Source: Actinomycetes bacterium
GTDB lineage: Bacteria > Actinomycetota > Actinomycetes > Propionibacteriales > Nocardioidaceae
DNA: 64,000 nt
NCBI GenBank assembly: GCA_023417775.1
Contig: JAEZEJ010000145.1
Location: 23,152-87,151, forward strand
Direction: 5' to 3'
Shown here in pieces: positions 8,841 through 17,330 of this stretch. Position 1 is the stretch's first letter, and every line of letters starts with the position of its first letter. Under the pieces are notes generated by a model. The model ran no database searches. It was not told the origin of the DNA and saw only the letters and a list, made by a program, of their open reading frames with translations. The position numbers were made by a program, and so were the translations under genes.

Positions 8841-9422
8841 GTGACCACAATGAACGAGAACGACACCGCCCCCGAGGCCGACGAGCCGGACCTGGACGAG
8901 CCGGACGAATTCGACGCACCCCTGCTGCCCGAGCCGCCGCACCCGATCAACTGGAACCTCCTGACGAGCGAGGAGGCTGAGGCCGAGTGGCTGGAGCTGA
9001 ACAAGTGGGTCAACTGGGTCCGCACGACGTACGGTCTGCCCGCGTCGGTGGTGCCGCCGTTCTGGCACCGTCACCCCGAGCTCGTCTGGGAGCTCTCGGC
9101 CCTGCATCTGCACTGGCTGGCCGCCTACGACAGCGAGCAGAACGCCTCCGCACCGCTGGGCTGGCACCGTGACTTCGCCGATGCCCGCCAGCGGCTCAGG
9201 GATTGGGTCGCCGCCTGCGGCACCCGGCTCGACCGCGACCGGCCCACCCGACAGACCGTCTGGCCCGGCGAGGACCCGGCAGAGCCCGTCGAGGACCGGA
9301 TCATCGCCAACCGCGACGAGGACTTCGTGCAGTTCGTCCTCGATGACGTCGCCGCCCGCAAGCAGGCCGAGGACGAGTTCTACGCCGGCCTCGATCCGAG
9401 GACCGGGGAGCTGCGCGACTGA
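8841..9422 (+). CDS. DUF4913 domain protein
   Basis: 193 residues: a highly acidic N-terminus (about residues 1-35), then WNLLTSEEAEAEWLELNKWVNWVRTTYGL and a WHRHPELVWELSALHLHWLAAY block typical of DUF4913, a family common on actinobacterial plasmids and ICEs. GTG 8841 is taken; ATG 8850 is possible. Function is unknown. It lies between the SSB and a tiny gene with which it overlaps (TGATG), so it belongs to the same transcript. Confidence 0.75.
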   Translation: MTTMNENDTAPEADEPDLDEPDEFDAPLLPEPPHPINWNLLTSEEAEAEWLELNKWVNWVRTTYGLPASVVPPFWHRHPELVWELSALHLHWLAAYDSEQNASAPLGWHRDFADARQRLRDWVAACGTRLDRDRPTRQTVWPGEDPAEPVEDRIIANRDEDFVQFVLDDVAARKQAEDEFYAGLDPRTGELRD

Positions 9423-9640
9423 TGGGCACCTACGTCAAGAAGACCGACCGGCGCCGCTACGAGGACCGTTCGTTCTCCGTGCGTGCCGTGCATCGCGACG
9501 ATGCTGACCTGCACAAGCTTGCCGAGGTGCTGATCCGGCTGACCTTGCAGGAGACCGGCCGCTCGCGTGCCGAGCGGCGCGCCGCTGCGATGCCGCAGAC
9601 CTACCGCCCGTCCATCGCCTCTGTCGGCGGCGCAAGGTAG
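9422..9640 (+). CDS. Small basic protein preceding the recombinase
   Basis: 72 residues, rich in Arg, with VHRDDADLHKLAEVLIRLTLQ forming one likely helix. ATG 9422 overlaps the DUF4913 stop. Its size, charge and place directly before the serine recombinase would fit a recombination directionality factor or a DNA-binding accessory, but no motif proves it. It might also be an unrelated ICE gene. Confidence 0.6.
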   Translation: MGTYVKKTDRRRYEDRSFSVRAVHRDDADLHKLAEVLIRLTLQETGRSRAERRAAAMPQTYRPSIASVGGAR

Positions 9641-9769
9641 AATCAGTGACAAGCAAGCCTCGCGTCGACGGGGTGTTGTGGTCTCAAACCCCGCTCCGGC
9701 GGCCAGCGCTTACGTGGCCGTTCCGGCCTAGTCCTAAAGCCTCCGGGCTTCCTCTCACGATCAGCACCC

Positions 9770-9788
9770 CTCGGGCGTTCAGCCCGAG
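9770..9788 (+). promoter_or_regulatory. Hairpin in the recombinase leader
   Basis: CTCGGGC and GCCCGAG are perfectly complementary with a five-base loop (GTTCA), about 20 bases before the ribosome-binding site (GGGAGAGCAGG) of the recombinase. The 182-base gap 9641-9822 also contains CGGCCA...TGGCCG. The hairpin may modulate recombinase expression or act as a terminator of the transfer operon; there is no T-run. Confidence 0.35.
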
Positions 9789-9822
9789 CGCGAGGGCCGA
9801 CATTTCGGGAGAGCAGGCCCCC

Positions 9823-11526
9823 ATGAGTACCGCGTTCATGCGCACCCCAGACCCGGTGTGCAGTCTCATCGACCCGCCCCAGGGCACCGCGCTCGCGGTG
9901 TCCTACCTGCGCGTCTCCACCAAGGAGCAGGCCGAGAAGGGCGGCACCGACGAAGGCTTCTCCATCCCCGCCCAGCGCGAAGCCAACCGCCGCAAGGCCG
10001 AACAGCTCGGCGCGGTCATCGTGGAGGAGTTCATCGACGCGGGCGAGTCCGCTCGCAAGGCCGACCGGCCCGAGCTGATGCGGATGATCCAGTACATCAA
10101 GCGGAACCGTGTCGCGTACTGCATCGTCCACAAGGTCGACCGGCTCGCCCGTAACCGCGCCGACGACGTGACCATTCACCTCGCGCTCCAAGAGGCAGGT
10201 GTCATGCTCGTCTCTGCGACGGAGAACATCGACGAGACCCCGAGCGGGATGCTGCTGCACGGCATCATGTCCACGATCGCGGAGTTCTACTCCCGCAACC
10301 TCGCCACCGAGGTCATCAAGGGCATGACGCAGAAAGCCGCTACCGGCGGCACGGTCGGCAAGGCACCCATCGGCTACCTCAACATCCGTTCCCGCGACGA
10401 GCTCGGCCGCGAAGTTCGCACGGTGCAGCTCGACCCCGACCGGGCACCGCTGATTGAGTGGGCGTACAAGGCATACGCCTCCGGGAACTGGACCGTCAGC
10501 CAGATCCACGACGAGCTGACGTCGCGAGGGCTGGTCAGCCTTCCCACCCCGAAGCGGCCGTCGAAACCGCTCGCCGTGTCCTCGGTACACCGGATGCTCA
10601 CGAACCCCTACTACAAGGGCGACGTGATCTACCGCGGCGTCGCCTACAAGGGCGCGCATCAGCCGCTGGTCCCGGCAGAGGTCTGGTACCAGGTGCAGTC
10701 CGTACTCACCGCACACAAGAGCGCATCCGAGGCAACCCAGGTGCACGACCACTACCTCAAGGGCACGGTCTACTGCGGAGCCTGCGGGTCGCGGCTGATC
10801 GTGTCGAACGCGAAGAACCGGCACGGCAACGTCTACCCCTACTTCGTCTGCTCAGGGCGGCACTCCAAGCGGACCGACTGCACCCGGCAAGCCGTCCTCA
10901 TCGAGGACGTCGAGCATCTGATCGAGGACTACTACCAGCGCGTCCAGCTCACCCCGGCCAGGCGCGAGGCGCTGGCCGGGATGTTGCACCACGAATTCGA
11001 CCGGCTCATGTCCACCGAGGCCAACGAACTCGCCCAGCTCACCGCCAACCGCAACCGGCTGGAGCACGAGCAGGACCGGCTCATGCAGGCTCACTACGCC
11101 GACGCGATCCCGCTCGCCGTCCTCAAACGAGAGCAGGACCGCATCACGGGCGAGCTTGACCAGGTGAACCGTCGCCTGGACGCGCACCACGGCGAGTACA
11201 CCGACGCCCGCGCGCACCTGGACGACGCCCTGAACCTGTTGGAGAACTGCGCCGACATCTACGCCCGCTGCGACGACGCCAACCGCCGCCTGTGCAACCA
11301 GGCGTTCTTCACCAAGGTCTACATCGAGGAGGATGACGAGCTGCGCGTCGAGAACAACCGACCCTTCGAGATGCTGCTCGACCCCGAAGTCAACGCGGAC
11401 GCCCTCACCTGGGCCGCGAACGCCGACAAGGCCCGAACCACGGCCCTTGATGCTTCGGGCCAAGGTTCGAGCCTTGTGCGTTGGGTGCTCCCGGTGGGAT
11501 TCGAACCCACACTGGGACGGGTTTAA
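9823..11526 (+). CDS. Large serine recombinase (ICE integrase)
   Basis: 567 residues from ATG 9823. The resolvase domain begins with SYLRVSTKEQ (catalytic Ser about residue 32) and carries VHKVDRLARNRADD; a recombinase domain follows (IGYLNIRSRDE, then LTNPYYKGDVIYRG), then a zinc ribbon (YCGACGSRL ... VCSGRH ... DCTR) and a coiled coil (about residues 400-470). This is the large serine integrase plan. The enzyme would integrate and excise the element. Oddly, the last ~13 codons are antisense to a tRNA gene, and the TAA stop lies in the anticodon loop, so the C-terminus depends on the integration site. Confidence 0.9.
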   Translation: MSTAFMRTPDPVCSLIDPPQGTALAVSYLRVSTKEQAEKGGTDEGFSIPAQREANRRKAEQLGAVIVEEFIDAGESARKADRPELMRMIQYIKRNRVAYCIVHKVDRLARNRADDVTIHLALQEAGVMLVSATENIDETPSGMLLHGIMSTIAEFYSRNLATEVIKGMTQKAATGGTVGKAPIGYLNIRSRDELGREVRTVQLDPDRAPLIEWAYKAYASGNWTVSQIHDELTSRGLVSLPTPKRPSKPLAVSSVHRMLTNPYYKGDVIYRGVAYKGAHQPLVPAEVWYQVQSVLTAHKSASEATQVHDHYLKGTVYCGACGSRLIVSNAKNRHGNVYPYFVCSGRHSKRTDCTRQAVLIEDVEHLIEDYYQRVQLTPARREALAGMLHHEFDRLMSTEANELAQLTANRNRLEHEQDRLMQAHYADAIPLAVLKREQDRITGELDQVNRRLDAHHGEYTDARAHLDDALNLLENCADIYARCDDANRRLCNQAFFTKVYIEEDDELRVENNRPFEMLLDPEVNADALTWAANADKARTTALDASGQGSSLVRWVLPVGFEPTLGRV

Positions 11527-11558
11527 GCCGTCTGCCTCTGCCGTTGGGCTACGGGAGC
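11486..11558 (-). tRNA. tRNA with anticodon UAA (Leu), short variable loop
   Basis: Minus-strand cloverleaf: acceptor GCTCCCG/CGGGAGC with discriminator A, D arm GCC/GGC, anticodon stem GACGG/CCGTC with loop CTTAAAC, T arm GTGGG/CCCAC with TTCGAAT. Total 73 nt; CCA is not encoded. Anticodon UAA means leucine, but the variable region is only five bases (CCAGT), whereas leucine tRNAs normally have a long variable arm. It lies 12 bases after the dehydrogenase stop. Its 3' half overlaps the recombinase reading frame on the other strand, marking the probable attachment site. Confidence 0.85.
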
Positions 11559-11569
11559 GTCGTGCAGTG

Positions 11570-12481
11570 TCAGGTGCGCACCACGACGTTGATGGGCTCC
11601 TCGCCCGCCGCGAGCGCACGCACCTGACGATGCACGACCTTCTCGATACGGGGGCGCATAGCGGAGGTCATTCCGCCGACGTGCGGAGTGATGATGACAT
11701 TCTGGGCCGACCAGAGCGGGTGGTCGTCGGAGAGCGGCTCAGGATCGAACACATCGCTCGCGAAGCGGATCCGCGGCAACGCCCGCAGCACGGCATCGGT
11801 GTCGGCCACCTTGCCGCGCGCCACATTGACGACGATCGCGTCATCGGGCAGCGCCGCCAGGAAGTCGTCGTCGATGAGACCCGTGGTCTCATCGGTCAGC
11901 GGCACCGCCACGATCACGACATCGGCCCTCGGCAGCAGCTGGGGCAGCTCGCCGGTCGCGTGCACATGGCCGCGCTCATCGTCGCGCGCCGACCTACCGA
12001 CCCGGATGAGCTCGCATCCGAAGCCGTCGAGCCGCTTGAGGACCTCGCGCCCGATGCCCCCGATGCCGAGCAGCAGCACGCGCTTGTCGTTGAGGCTCGA
12101 GGTCCAGGCCTTCGCCCACTCATGGCGAGACTGCTGCTCGCCGAAGAGATCCAAGCGGCGGGCCGAGGCCAAGGCCAGCGTCACCGCCAGCTCGGCGGTC
12201 GACTCCTCGTGCACCCCGACCGCATTGCAGAAGATCCCCCCGGCCGGCAGATAATCAGCCACACCGTCGAAGCCGAGCGACTGTCCCTGGATCACCCGGA
12301 CCCTGCTGGTGTCCACTGCCGCCATCACCGACGGATCGAGGGTGTACGGCCAGACCACCAGGTCCAGATCGCCATCAGGTTGGGGCCCCTGGGTGTCCCA
12401 GACCAGCAGGTCCAGGCCCAGCCCCAGATCGTTGAGGCTGTCGAGCCAGCTCGCGTCCGGCACGCTCACGCGCATCGCCAT
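11570..12481 (-). CDS. D-isomer-specific 2-hydroxyacid dehydrogenase
   Basis: 303 residues, close to the usual ~310. The NAD-binding Rossmann motif is LLLGIGGIGREVLKRL (about residue 140); catalytic-site segments are NVARGKVADTDAV, the Asp/Glu region DVFDPEPLSDDHPLW and the His motif ITPHVGGMT. It would reduce or oxidise a 2-keto/2-hydroxy acid with NAD(P)H; the substrate cannot be told. Its ATG overlaps the stop of the Ppx/GppA gene (ATGA), so the two are co-transcribed. Confidence 0.88.
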   Translation of the reverse strand: MAMRVSVPDASWLDSLNDLGLGLDLLVWDTQGPQPDGDLDLVVWPYTLDPSVMAAVDTSRVRVIQGQSLGFDGVADYLPAGGIFCNAVGVHEESTAELAVTLALASARRLDLFGEQQSRHEWAKAWTSSLNDKRVLLLGIGGIGREVLKRLDGFGCELIRVGRSARDDERGHVHATGELPQLLPRADVVIVAVPLTDETTGLIDDDFLAALPDDAIVVNVARGKVADTDAVLRALPRIRFASDVFDPEPLSDDHPLWSAQNVIITPHVGGMTSAMRPRIEKVVHRQVRALAAGEEPINVVVRT

Positions 12482-13413
12482 CAGTCAGTCCCCTCTCTCC
12501 CCGTCACGGCACCCCATGCGATGCCATCGAGGATGTCATGTTCGCTCACGGTCAGTGTGTCGGTCGCCAGCGGAAGGAGCTCGATGAGCCGATCCAGGAG
12601 CAGCGCCCCGGCGCCGATAACGTCCGCCCGTCCCGGGTGCATGAACGGTAAGGCCCTCCGGTCCGCCACCGACATGGAGGCCAGCGACAGACAGGCCTCG
12701 CGGACATCGTCCACGTGCAGTCGAGCCCCGTGGATCGCCTCGGAGTCATAGGAGGCGAGGCCCAGCGAGTGCGCCGCGATAGTCGTGACGGTGCCCGCCA
12801 CTCCCACGAAGAGATCAGCCGGGTCGAGGCATTCGACCGCCGGCACCACGAGGGCGTCGATCGCCGACATGCAGGCCGTGATCTCACCGACCGACGGTGG
12901 ATCGCCCGGCAGATAGCGCTCGGTCAGACGCACCGAACCGATGTCCAAGGAGGTGGCGAACTGCACATCGGCGCCCTCCCCGACCACGATCTCGGTCGAA
13001 CCTCCACCGAGATCGACGAGCAGTGTCCGGGCACCGTCCAGCTCGCGAGTGGCCCCGTCGAAGGAGGCTCGGGCCTCCCGATCCCCCGATAGGATCTCCG
13101 GCCGCACGCCGAGCACCGACTCGACCTGCGACGAGAACTCCTCGGCATTGGCGGCGTCCCGGACGGCCGAGGTGGCACAGAATCGGATCCTCGTGGCATC
13201 GAGCATCGCGATGAACTCGGCATACTCGCGGGTGGCGGCGAGGGTTCGATCGATGGCCTCGGGTGCCAACCGTCCCGAGACATCGACGCCCTGCCCGAGA
13301 CGCACGATGCGCATCTCGCGCAACAGGTCGGTCTTGGCTCCCTCGTCCACATCGCAGACGAGCAGACGAATCGAATTGGTCCCGCAGTCGATGGCGGCGA
13401 CGCGCTCCGGCAT
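12481..13413 (-). CDS. Ppx/GppA family exopolyphosphatase/pppGpp phosphatase
   Basis: 310 residues. The N-terminus VAAIDCGTNSIRLLVCDV and the later LLVDLGGGSTEIVVGE are the two phosphate-binding loops of the ASKHA fold, and VGVAGTVTTIAA is the third. This size (about 310, no C-terminal HD domain) is typical of actinobacterial Ppx proteins, which hydrolyse polyphosphate or pppGpp. Actinobacteria often place this gene near housekeeping loci; here it is followed by the hydroxyacid dehydrogenase with an overlap. Confidence 0.9.
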   Translation of the reverse strand: MPERVAAIDCGTNSIRLLVCDVDEGAKTDLLREMRIVRLGQGVDVSGRLAPEAIDRTLAATREYAEFIAMLDATRIRFCATSAVRDAANAEEFSSQVESVLGVRPEILSGDREARASFDGATRELDGARTLLVDLGGGSTEIVVGEGADVQFATSLDIGSVRLTERYLPGDPPSVGEITACMSAIDALVVPAVECLDPADLFVGVAGTVTTIAAHSLGLASYDSEAIHGARLHVDDVREACLSLASMSVADRRALPFMHPGRADVIGAGALLLDRLIELLPLATDTLTVSEHDILDGIAWGAVTGREGTD

Positions 13414-13468
13414 ATCAACACCCTAGCGATGACCCGGGCCCCAGACAGCCGCCCCCTAGAGTGAGCTG

Positions 13469-14677
13469 GTGTCATCGCCGCAGACCCGAATCGTCACCGT
13501 GCTCTCCCTCGTGCAGGTCGTCGGCGGGATCGGCAACGGCGCGGGGCTGGCGATCGGCGCCCTGCTGATCGGCGACATCAGCGGCTCGGACGCCTGGGCG
13601 GGCACCGCCACCGTCGCGTTGACCCTGGGAGCGGCGCTCTTCACCATCCCGCTCTCGACACTCGCCGCCCGCAGCGGCCGGCGACCGGCCCTGACCACCG
13701 GATGGTGGCTGGGATCCGCGGGCGCTGCCCTCACCATCGCCGCCGCCGTCCTCGACTCGCTCCCGCTCGCTCTCGCCGGCCTGGTCCTCTTCGGCGCGAG
13801 CACGTCGGCCAATCTGCAGTCGCGGTTCGCGGCCGCCGACCGCGCCGAGCCCGACCAGGTCGGCCGGGCGATCTCGATCGTGGTCTGGTCGACCACCATC
13901 GGCGCCGTCACTGGCCCGAATCTCACCGGACCGGGGGCTGCCGTCGCTGGCTGGCTCGGCATCCCGCCGCTCTCGGGGCCGATGGTGTTCTCCTTCCTCG
14001 CCTACGGGCTCGCCGGTCTCGGCACCTTCCTCTTCTTGCGGCCCGAGCCGTTGATCCGCACCGCCTGGACCGGGCCGGGGCGAGGGGTGATCGCGCGGGC
14101 TCTGCCCCACGTGCGCGGCCGCGCCGCCGTCGCCGTCCTGACCGTCGCCATCGCGCACGCCATCATGGTCTCGGTGATGGCCCTGACGCCGGTGCACATG
14201 CAGGGGCACGGCGCCGCCCTGGAGATCATCGGCCTGACGATCAGCCTGCACATCGCCGGCATGTACGCCCTCTCCCCCGTCATGGGCTGGCTCACCGACC
14301 GGATCGGCGCCGACATCACGACCATCATCGGCATGGCGATCCTCGTGTCCGCGGCGGCCCTGGCGGGCACCGCCGGCCACTCCGAGCCGCAGATCACCGC
14401 GGGCCTGATCCTCCTGGGCATCGGGTGGTCGGCCTCGGTCATCGCCGGAGCGGCCCTGCTGACCCGCAGCGTGGATCGGGAGGTCCGTCCCCTCGTGCAG
14501 GGGTTCAGCGACCTGACGATGAATCTGTCCGGCGCCGCGGGCGGACTCGCGGCCGGGCTCATCGTCGCGACCCTCGGCTACGGTGCGCTCAACCTCGCGG
14601 CGGCCATGCTCACCATCCCGGTCGTCGCGGCTGTGCTCGCCTCGCGCCGGGCCTCCACTCCCACCAGCCAGCGGTAG
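13469..14677 (+). CDS. MFS transporter
   Basis: 402 residues with about 12 hydrophobic segments and the MFS loop signature TLAARSGRRPALTTGWWLG between segments 2 and 3, and MGWLTDRIGADITTIIG in the second half. It reads as a drug- or metabolite-exporting member; substrate unknown. GTG 13469 is used. It is divergent from the Ppx gene with about 55 bases between, so both promoters sit in a very short space. It converges on the Xre regulator gene. Confidence 0.82.
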   Translation: MSSPQTRIVTVLSLVQVVGGIGNGAGLAIGALLIGDISGSDAWAGTATVALTLGAALFTIPLSTLAARSGRRPALTTGWWLGSAGAALTIAAAVLDSLPLALAGLVLFGASTSANLQSRFAAADRAEPDQVGRAISIVVWSTTIGAVTGPNLTGPGAAVAGWLGIPPLSGPMVFSFLAYGLAGLGTFLFLRPEPLIRTAWTGPGRGVIARALPHVRGRAAVAVLTVAIAHAIMVSVMALTPVHMQGHGAALEIIGLTISLHIAGMYALSPVMGWLTDRIGADITTIIGMAILVSAAALAGTAGHSEPQITAGLILLGIGWSASVIAGAALLTRSVDREVRPLVQGFSDLTMNLSGAAGGLAAGLIVATLGYGALNLAAAMLTIPVVAAVLASRRASTPTSQR

Positions 14678-14775
14678 GCGGCCAACCTCACCGGTCCGCT
14701 GGCGGTAGTCCAGCAACCTCATCGAGTCCGGATAACGTTGAGGGGCTACCTCCACGAGCAGGAAACGTTGATGAC

Positions 14776-15015
14776 CTACCGCTGCCGGGCGGGTGGGGTG
14801 ACGAGGAGCAGGTCACCGACCTCGCAGTTGAGCACATCGCAGATGGCGGTCAGGGTCGAGAAGCGGATCGCCTTCGCCCTGTCGTTCTTGAGAACCGACA
14901 GATTGACCACCGTGACGCCCACCAGCTCGGCCAGCCTGCTCAGCGTCATGCCGCGTTCCGCGAGCAGCTCGTCCAGGCGACAGTGCACCCGAGCCCCCTC
15001 ATGGTCCGGCGGCAT
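14776..15015 (-). CDS. Xre/Cro-type small HTH regulator
   Basis: 79 residues: an almost bare helix-turn-helix, LDELLAERGMTLSRLAELVGVTVVNLSVLKNDRAKAIR, then TLTAICDVLNCEVGDLL, as in the YozG/YgzD class of small Cro-like regulators. Its ATG overlaps the stop of the DUF2975 membrane gene upstream, a gene pair seen often in Gram-positive bacteria. It probably regulates its own operon through the palindrome at 15637-15669. The 98 bases between it and the convergent MFS gene hold two similar motifs (AACGTTGAGGGGCTACC, ACGTTGATGACCTACC) of unknown meaning. Confidence 0.85.
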   Translation of the reverse strand: MPPDHEGARVHCRLDELLAERGMTLSRLAELVGVTVVNLSVLKNDRAKAIRFSTLTAICDVLNCEVGDLLLVTPPARQR

Positions 15016-15623
15016 CAGACCAGACCTTCGGTGTCACGCTGCATCCGCTCACCGGCATGGAAGGCCGCCCCGAGCGCGCCGACCGCCATCGCCGCGAGGA
15101 CCGCGTACCAGTCGAGGTGGAACTGCACCGACTCGTAGGCCGGTCGCGCCTCGATCTGAGCAAGGGCACCGTTGCTGGCCATGACCGTGAACAGCAGCGT
15201 GATCGCCCAGCCGAAAGCGATCACCATCGAGGTCGTGACGACCAGTCGCGTGTTGGTGCGGCTGAAGAACTCTCCCCGCAGCAGGTTGCGGCAGAGCAGC
15301 AGTACGCACACGGCCACCCCGATCACCGCGAGACTCGGCACGATCGCCGCACCCAATGCGGAGACATAGGACGCGACGGGCAGATCGCTCACGTGGACGG
15401 TGATCTCGTCGACCCCTGCCTCGATCGGTGCACCGTCGGGACCGATCGGCAGGTCGAAGGCCTCCCCGACCAACTGGACCCGGACCGGGACGTCGTCATT
15501 GGGCAGGATCTCCAGGAGGCTCATGACGATCGACCACACCGAGCCGAGCGCCACAGCGAGGCCGACGACGATCACCGCCCATAGATCGCTGCGCTGCGTT
15601 CCCCATGGTCCCTTATTCGTCAC
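15015..15623 (-). CDS. DUF2975 membrane protein
   Basis: 202 residues from GTG 15623, chosen because AAGGAGG (15629-15635) lies five bases upstream; longer open frames from 15716 pass through the operator and ribosome-binding site and are unlikely. Four membrane segments (about residues 14-35, 90-112, 125-148, 170-190) with an extracytoplasmic domain between the first two. DUF2975 proteins accompany small Xre regulators; function is not established, possibly envelope sensing or self-protection. Confidence 0.8.
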   Translation of the reverse strand: MTNKGPWGTQRSDLWAVIVVGLAVALGSVWSIVMSLLEILPNDDVPVRVQLVGEAFDLPIGPDGAPIEAGVDEITVHVSDLPVASYVSALGAAIVPSLAVIGVAVCVLLLCRNLLRGEFFSRTNTRLVVTTSMVIAFGWAITLLFTVMASNGALAQIEARPAYESVQFHLDWYAVLAAMAVGALGAAFHAGERMQRDTEGLV

Positions 15624-15636
15624 GACGACCTCCTTC

Positions 15637-15669
15637 ATATCGTTTAACGATACTATCGTTGCGCGATAT
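15637..15669. promoter_or_regulatory. 33-bp palindromic operator of the DUF2975/Xre pair
   Basis: A perfect 15-bp palindrome AACGATACTATCGTT (15646-15660) is nested in outer arms ATATCG (15637-15642) and CGATAT (15664-15669), all centred on base 15653; 13 of 16 positions pair. It lies directly before the DUF2975 start and about 90 bases before the divergent NSS transporter start. It is most simply the binding site of the Xre protein or another dimeric repressor. Confidence 0.65.
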
Positions 15670-15758
15670 GGGTTAGCGGTCAAGCCGATCGCACGATGGG
15701 CATCCTGATCGCTCATCGACTAGCGTGTCGTCACGCATCATCGACGAGGAGGCGGATC

Positions 15759-17330
15759 GTGAGCGAGGTACGGCGCGAGGCGTGGGGCGGGCGGACCGCC
15801 TTCATCGTCGCGGCAGTCAGTTCGGCCATCGGGCTCGGCAATATCTGGCGCTTTCCCGGTGTCGCCTATGAGAACGGCGGGGGCGCCTTCCTCATCCCCT
15901 ATCTGGTCGCCTTCCTCACCGCCGGCCTGCCGATCCTCTTCCTCGACTACTCGATCGGCCACCGCTTCAAGGCCGCTCCCCCGCTGGCCTTCAAGCGCCT
16001 GGACCGACGACTCGAGCCACTCGGCTGGTGGCAGGTGGCGGTCTGCTATGTCATCGCCATCTACTACGCCGTCGTCATCGCCTGGGCCCTGGCCTTCACC
16101 GTCTTTTCCGTCACGCGGGCGTGGGGCGACGACGCGGCCGGCTTCTTCTTCGACGACTTCCTCAACGCCGCCGACGCCGGATTCTCCCTGGACCTGGTCG
16201 CCAAGGTGCTGTGGCCCCTGCTCATCGTCTGGGTAGTGACCATCGCCGTGATGTCCCTCGGCATCCGTCGAGGGCTCGACCGCGCCAATCGCATCACCCT
16301 GCCGGTGCTCGTGGTCCTATTCGTCGCCATCGTCGCCTACGCGGTGACCCTCGACGGCGCCGCCGACGGCCTCAACGCCTTCTTCACTCCGAGCTGGGAG
16401 GCCCTGGGCGACCCCGCCGTCTGGATCGCGGCCTATGGGCACATCTTCTTCTCCTTCTCGATCGCCTTCGGCATCATGATCACCTACTCCTCGTACCTGC
16501 GACGTAAGGCCGATCTCACCGGGTCGGGCACGGTCGTGGCCTTCGGCAACTGCGGTTTCGAGATACTCGCGGGTATCGGAGTCTTCGCCACGCTCGGCTT
16601 CCTGGCCGCCCAGCAGTCGACCACGGTTCACGAGCTCGAGGGCATCTCGGGTGTCGGCCTGGCCTTCGTCACCTTCCCCACGCTGCTGACCGAGATGCCC
16701 GGAGGCGGCATCATCGGCGTGTTCTTCTTCGTCAGCCTGATGTTCGCCGGGTTTACCTCACTGTTGTCGATCCTGCAGGTGGTGTCCGGCGCGGTCCAGG
16801 ACAAGACGGGATGGGCCCCTGCGAAGGCCGGCCTGGCCGTCGGCATCGCCGCGGCCGTCCCCTCGGTGCTGCTCTTCGCGACCACCACCGGCATCAACAC
16901 CCTCGACGTCGTCGACGCCTTCATCAACAACATCGGCGTCGTCACCTCGGCCGTTCTGACGCTGCTCCTCGTGGCCTGGGTCGCGCGGTCCACACCACGT
17001 CTCGCCGCCCACCTGAATGCCGGCGGCAGCCTCCACGTCGGCCGGCTCTGGAGCATCATGATCCGCTTCGTCTCCCCGGCCATCCTCGCCGCGGTGCTGG
17101 TGACGGGCGCGTGGTCCTACGCCACGGAGGGCTACGGCGGCTTCCCCGGCTGGTACCTGGGCGTCGCCGGCTGGGGTGTCATCGCGGCCGTCGCCGTCTT
17201 CTCCTTCGCGATGAGCTACCGCCGTTACCGACGCGAAGACACCGAGGACTTCGTCCCCGACGACACCACCGACCTCGCCCGCGATGTCGAGACCGCACGC
17301 ACCGCCAGCCGCAACGGAGGCGCCGCATGA
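15759..17330 (+). CDS. metP: Neurotransmitter:sodium symporter (NSS) family transporter
   Basis: 523 residues from GTG 15759 (GGAGG at 15748-15752). The N-terminus GGRTAFIVAAVSSAIGLGNIWRFPG is the NSS sodium-site signature (LeuT fold), followed by about 12 membrane segments and a charged C-terminal tail. It is followed, with an ATGA overlap, by a 35-residue MetS-type subunit, the arrangement of the Corynebacterium MetPS methionine/alanine importer. The symbol is given on that basis; methionine or alanine uptake with sodium is therefore the likely role. Confidence 0.85.
   Translation: MSEVRREAWGGRTAFIVAAVSSAIGLGNIWRFPGVAYENGGGAFLIPYLVAFLTAGLPILFLDYSIGHRFKAAPPLAFKRLDRRLEPLGWWQVAVCYVIAIYYAVVIAWALAFTVFSVTRAWGDDAAGFFFDDFLNAADAGFSLDLVAKVLWPLLIVWVVTIAVMSLGIRRGLDRANRITLPVLVVLFVAIVAYAVTLDGAADGLNAFFTPSWEALGDPAVWIAAYGHIFFSFSIAFGIMITYSSYLRRKADLTGSGTVVAFGNCGFEILAGIGVFATLGFLAAQQSTTVHELEGISGVGLAFVTFPTLLTEMPGGGIIGVFFFVSLMFAGFTSLLSILQVVSGAVQDKTGWAPAKAGLAVGIAAAVPSVLLFATTTGINTLDVVDAFINNIGVVTSAVLTLLLVAWVARSTPRLAAHLNAGGSLHVGRLWSIMIRFVSPAILAAVLVTGAWSYATEGYGGFPGWYLGVAGWGVIAAVAVFSFAMSYRRYRREDTEDFVPDDTTDLARDVETARTASRNGGAA

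Larger units (their letters stand above)
1..11526. mobile_element. Right part of an integrative conjugative element (ICE)
   Basis: A co-directional block carries type IV secretion genes (VirB6-, VirB4- and VirD4-like plus actinobacterial SCO6880 and DUF6112 families), an SSB, and finally a serine recombinase that runs into a tRNA gene at 11486-11558. Downstream genes are chromosomal in type. I infer the element's right boundary lies inside or just beyond the tRNA 3' end. The relaxase, replication or excision genes and left attachment site must lie to the left of the window, so completeness and exact boundaries cannot be judged. Confidence 0.8.

Noticed and set aside
9646..9822. Recombinase extension upstream of ATG 9823
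   Set aside because: No ribosome-binding site at 9646, residues before the catalytic domain look non-coding, while GGGAGAGCAGG precedes 9823.
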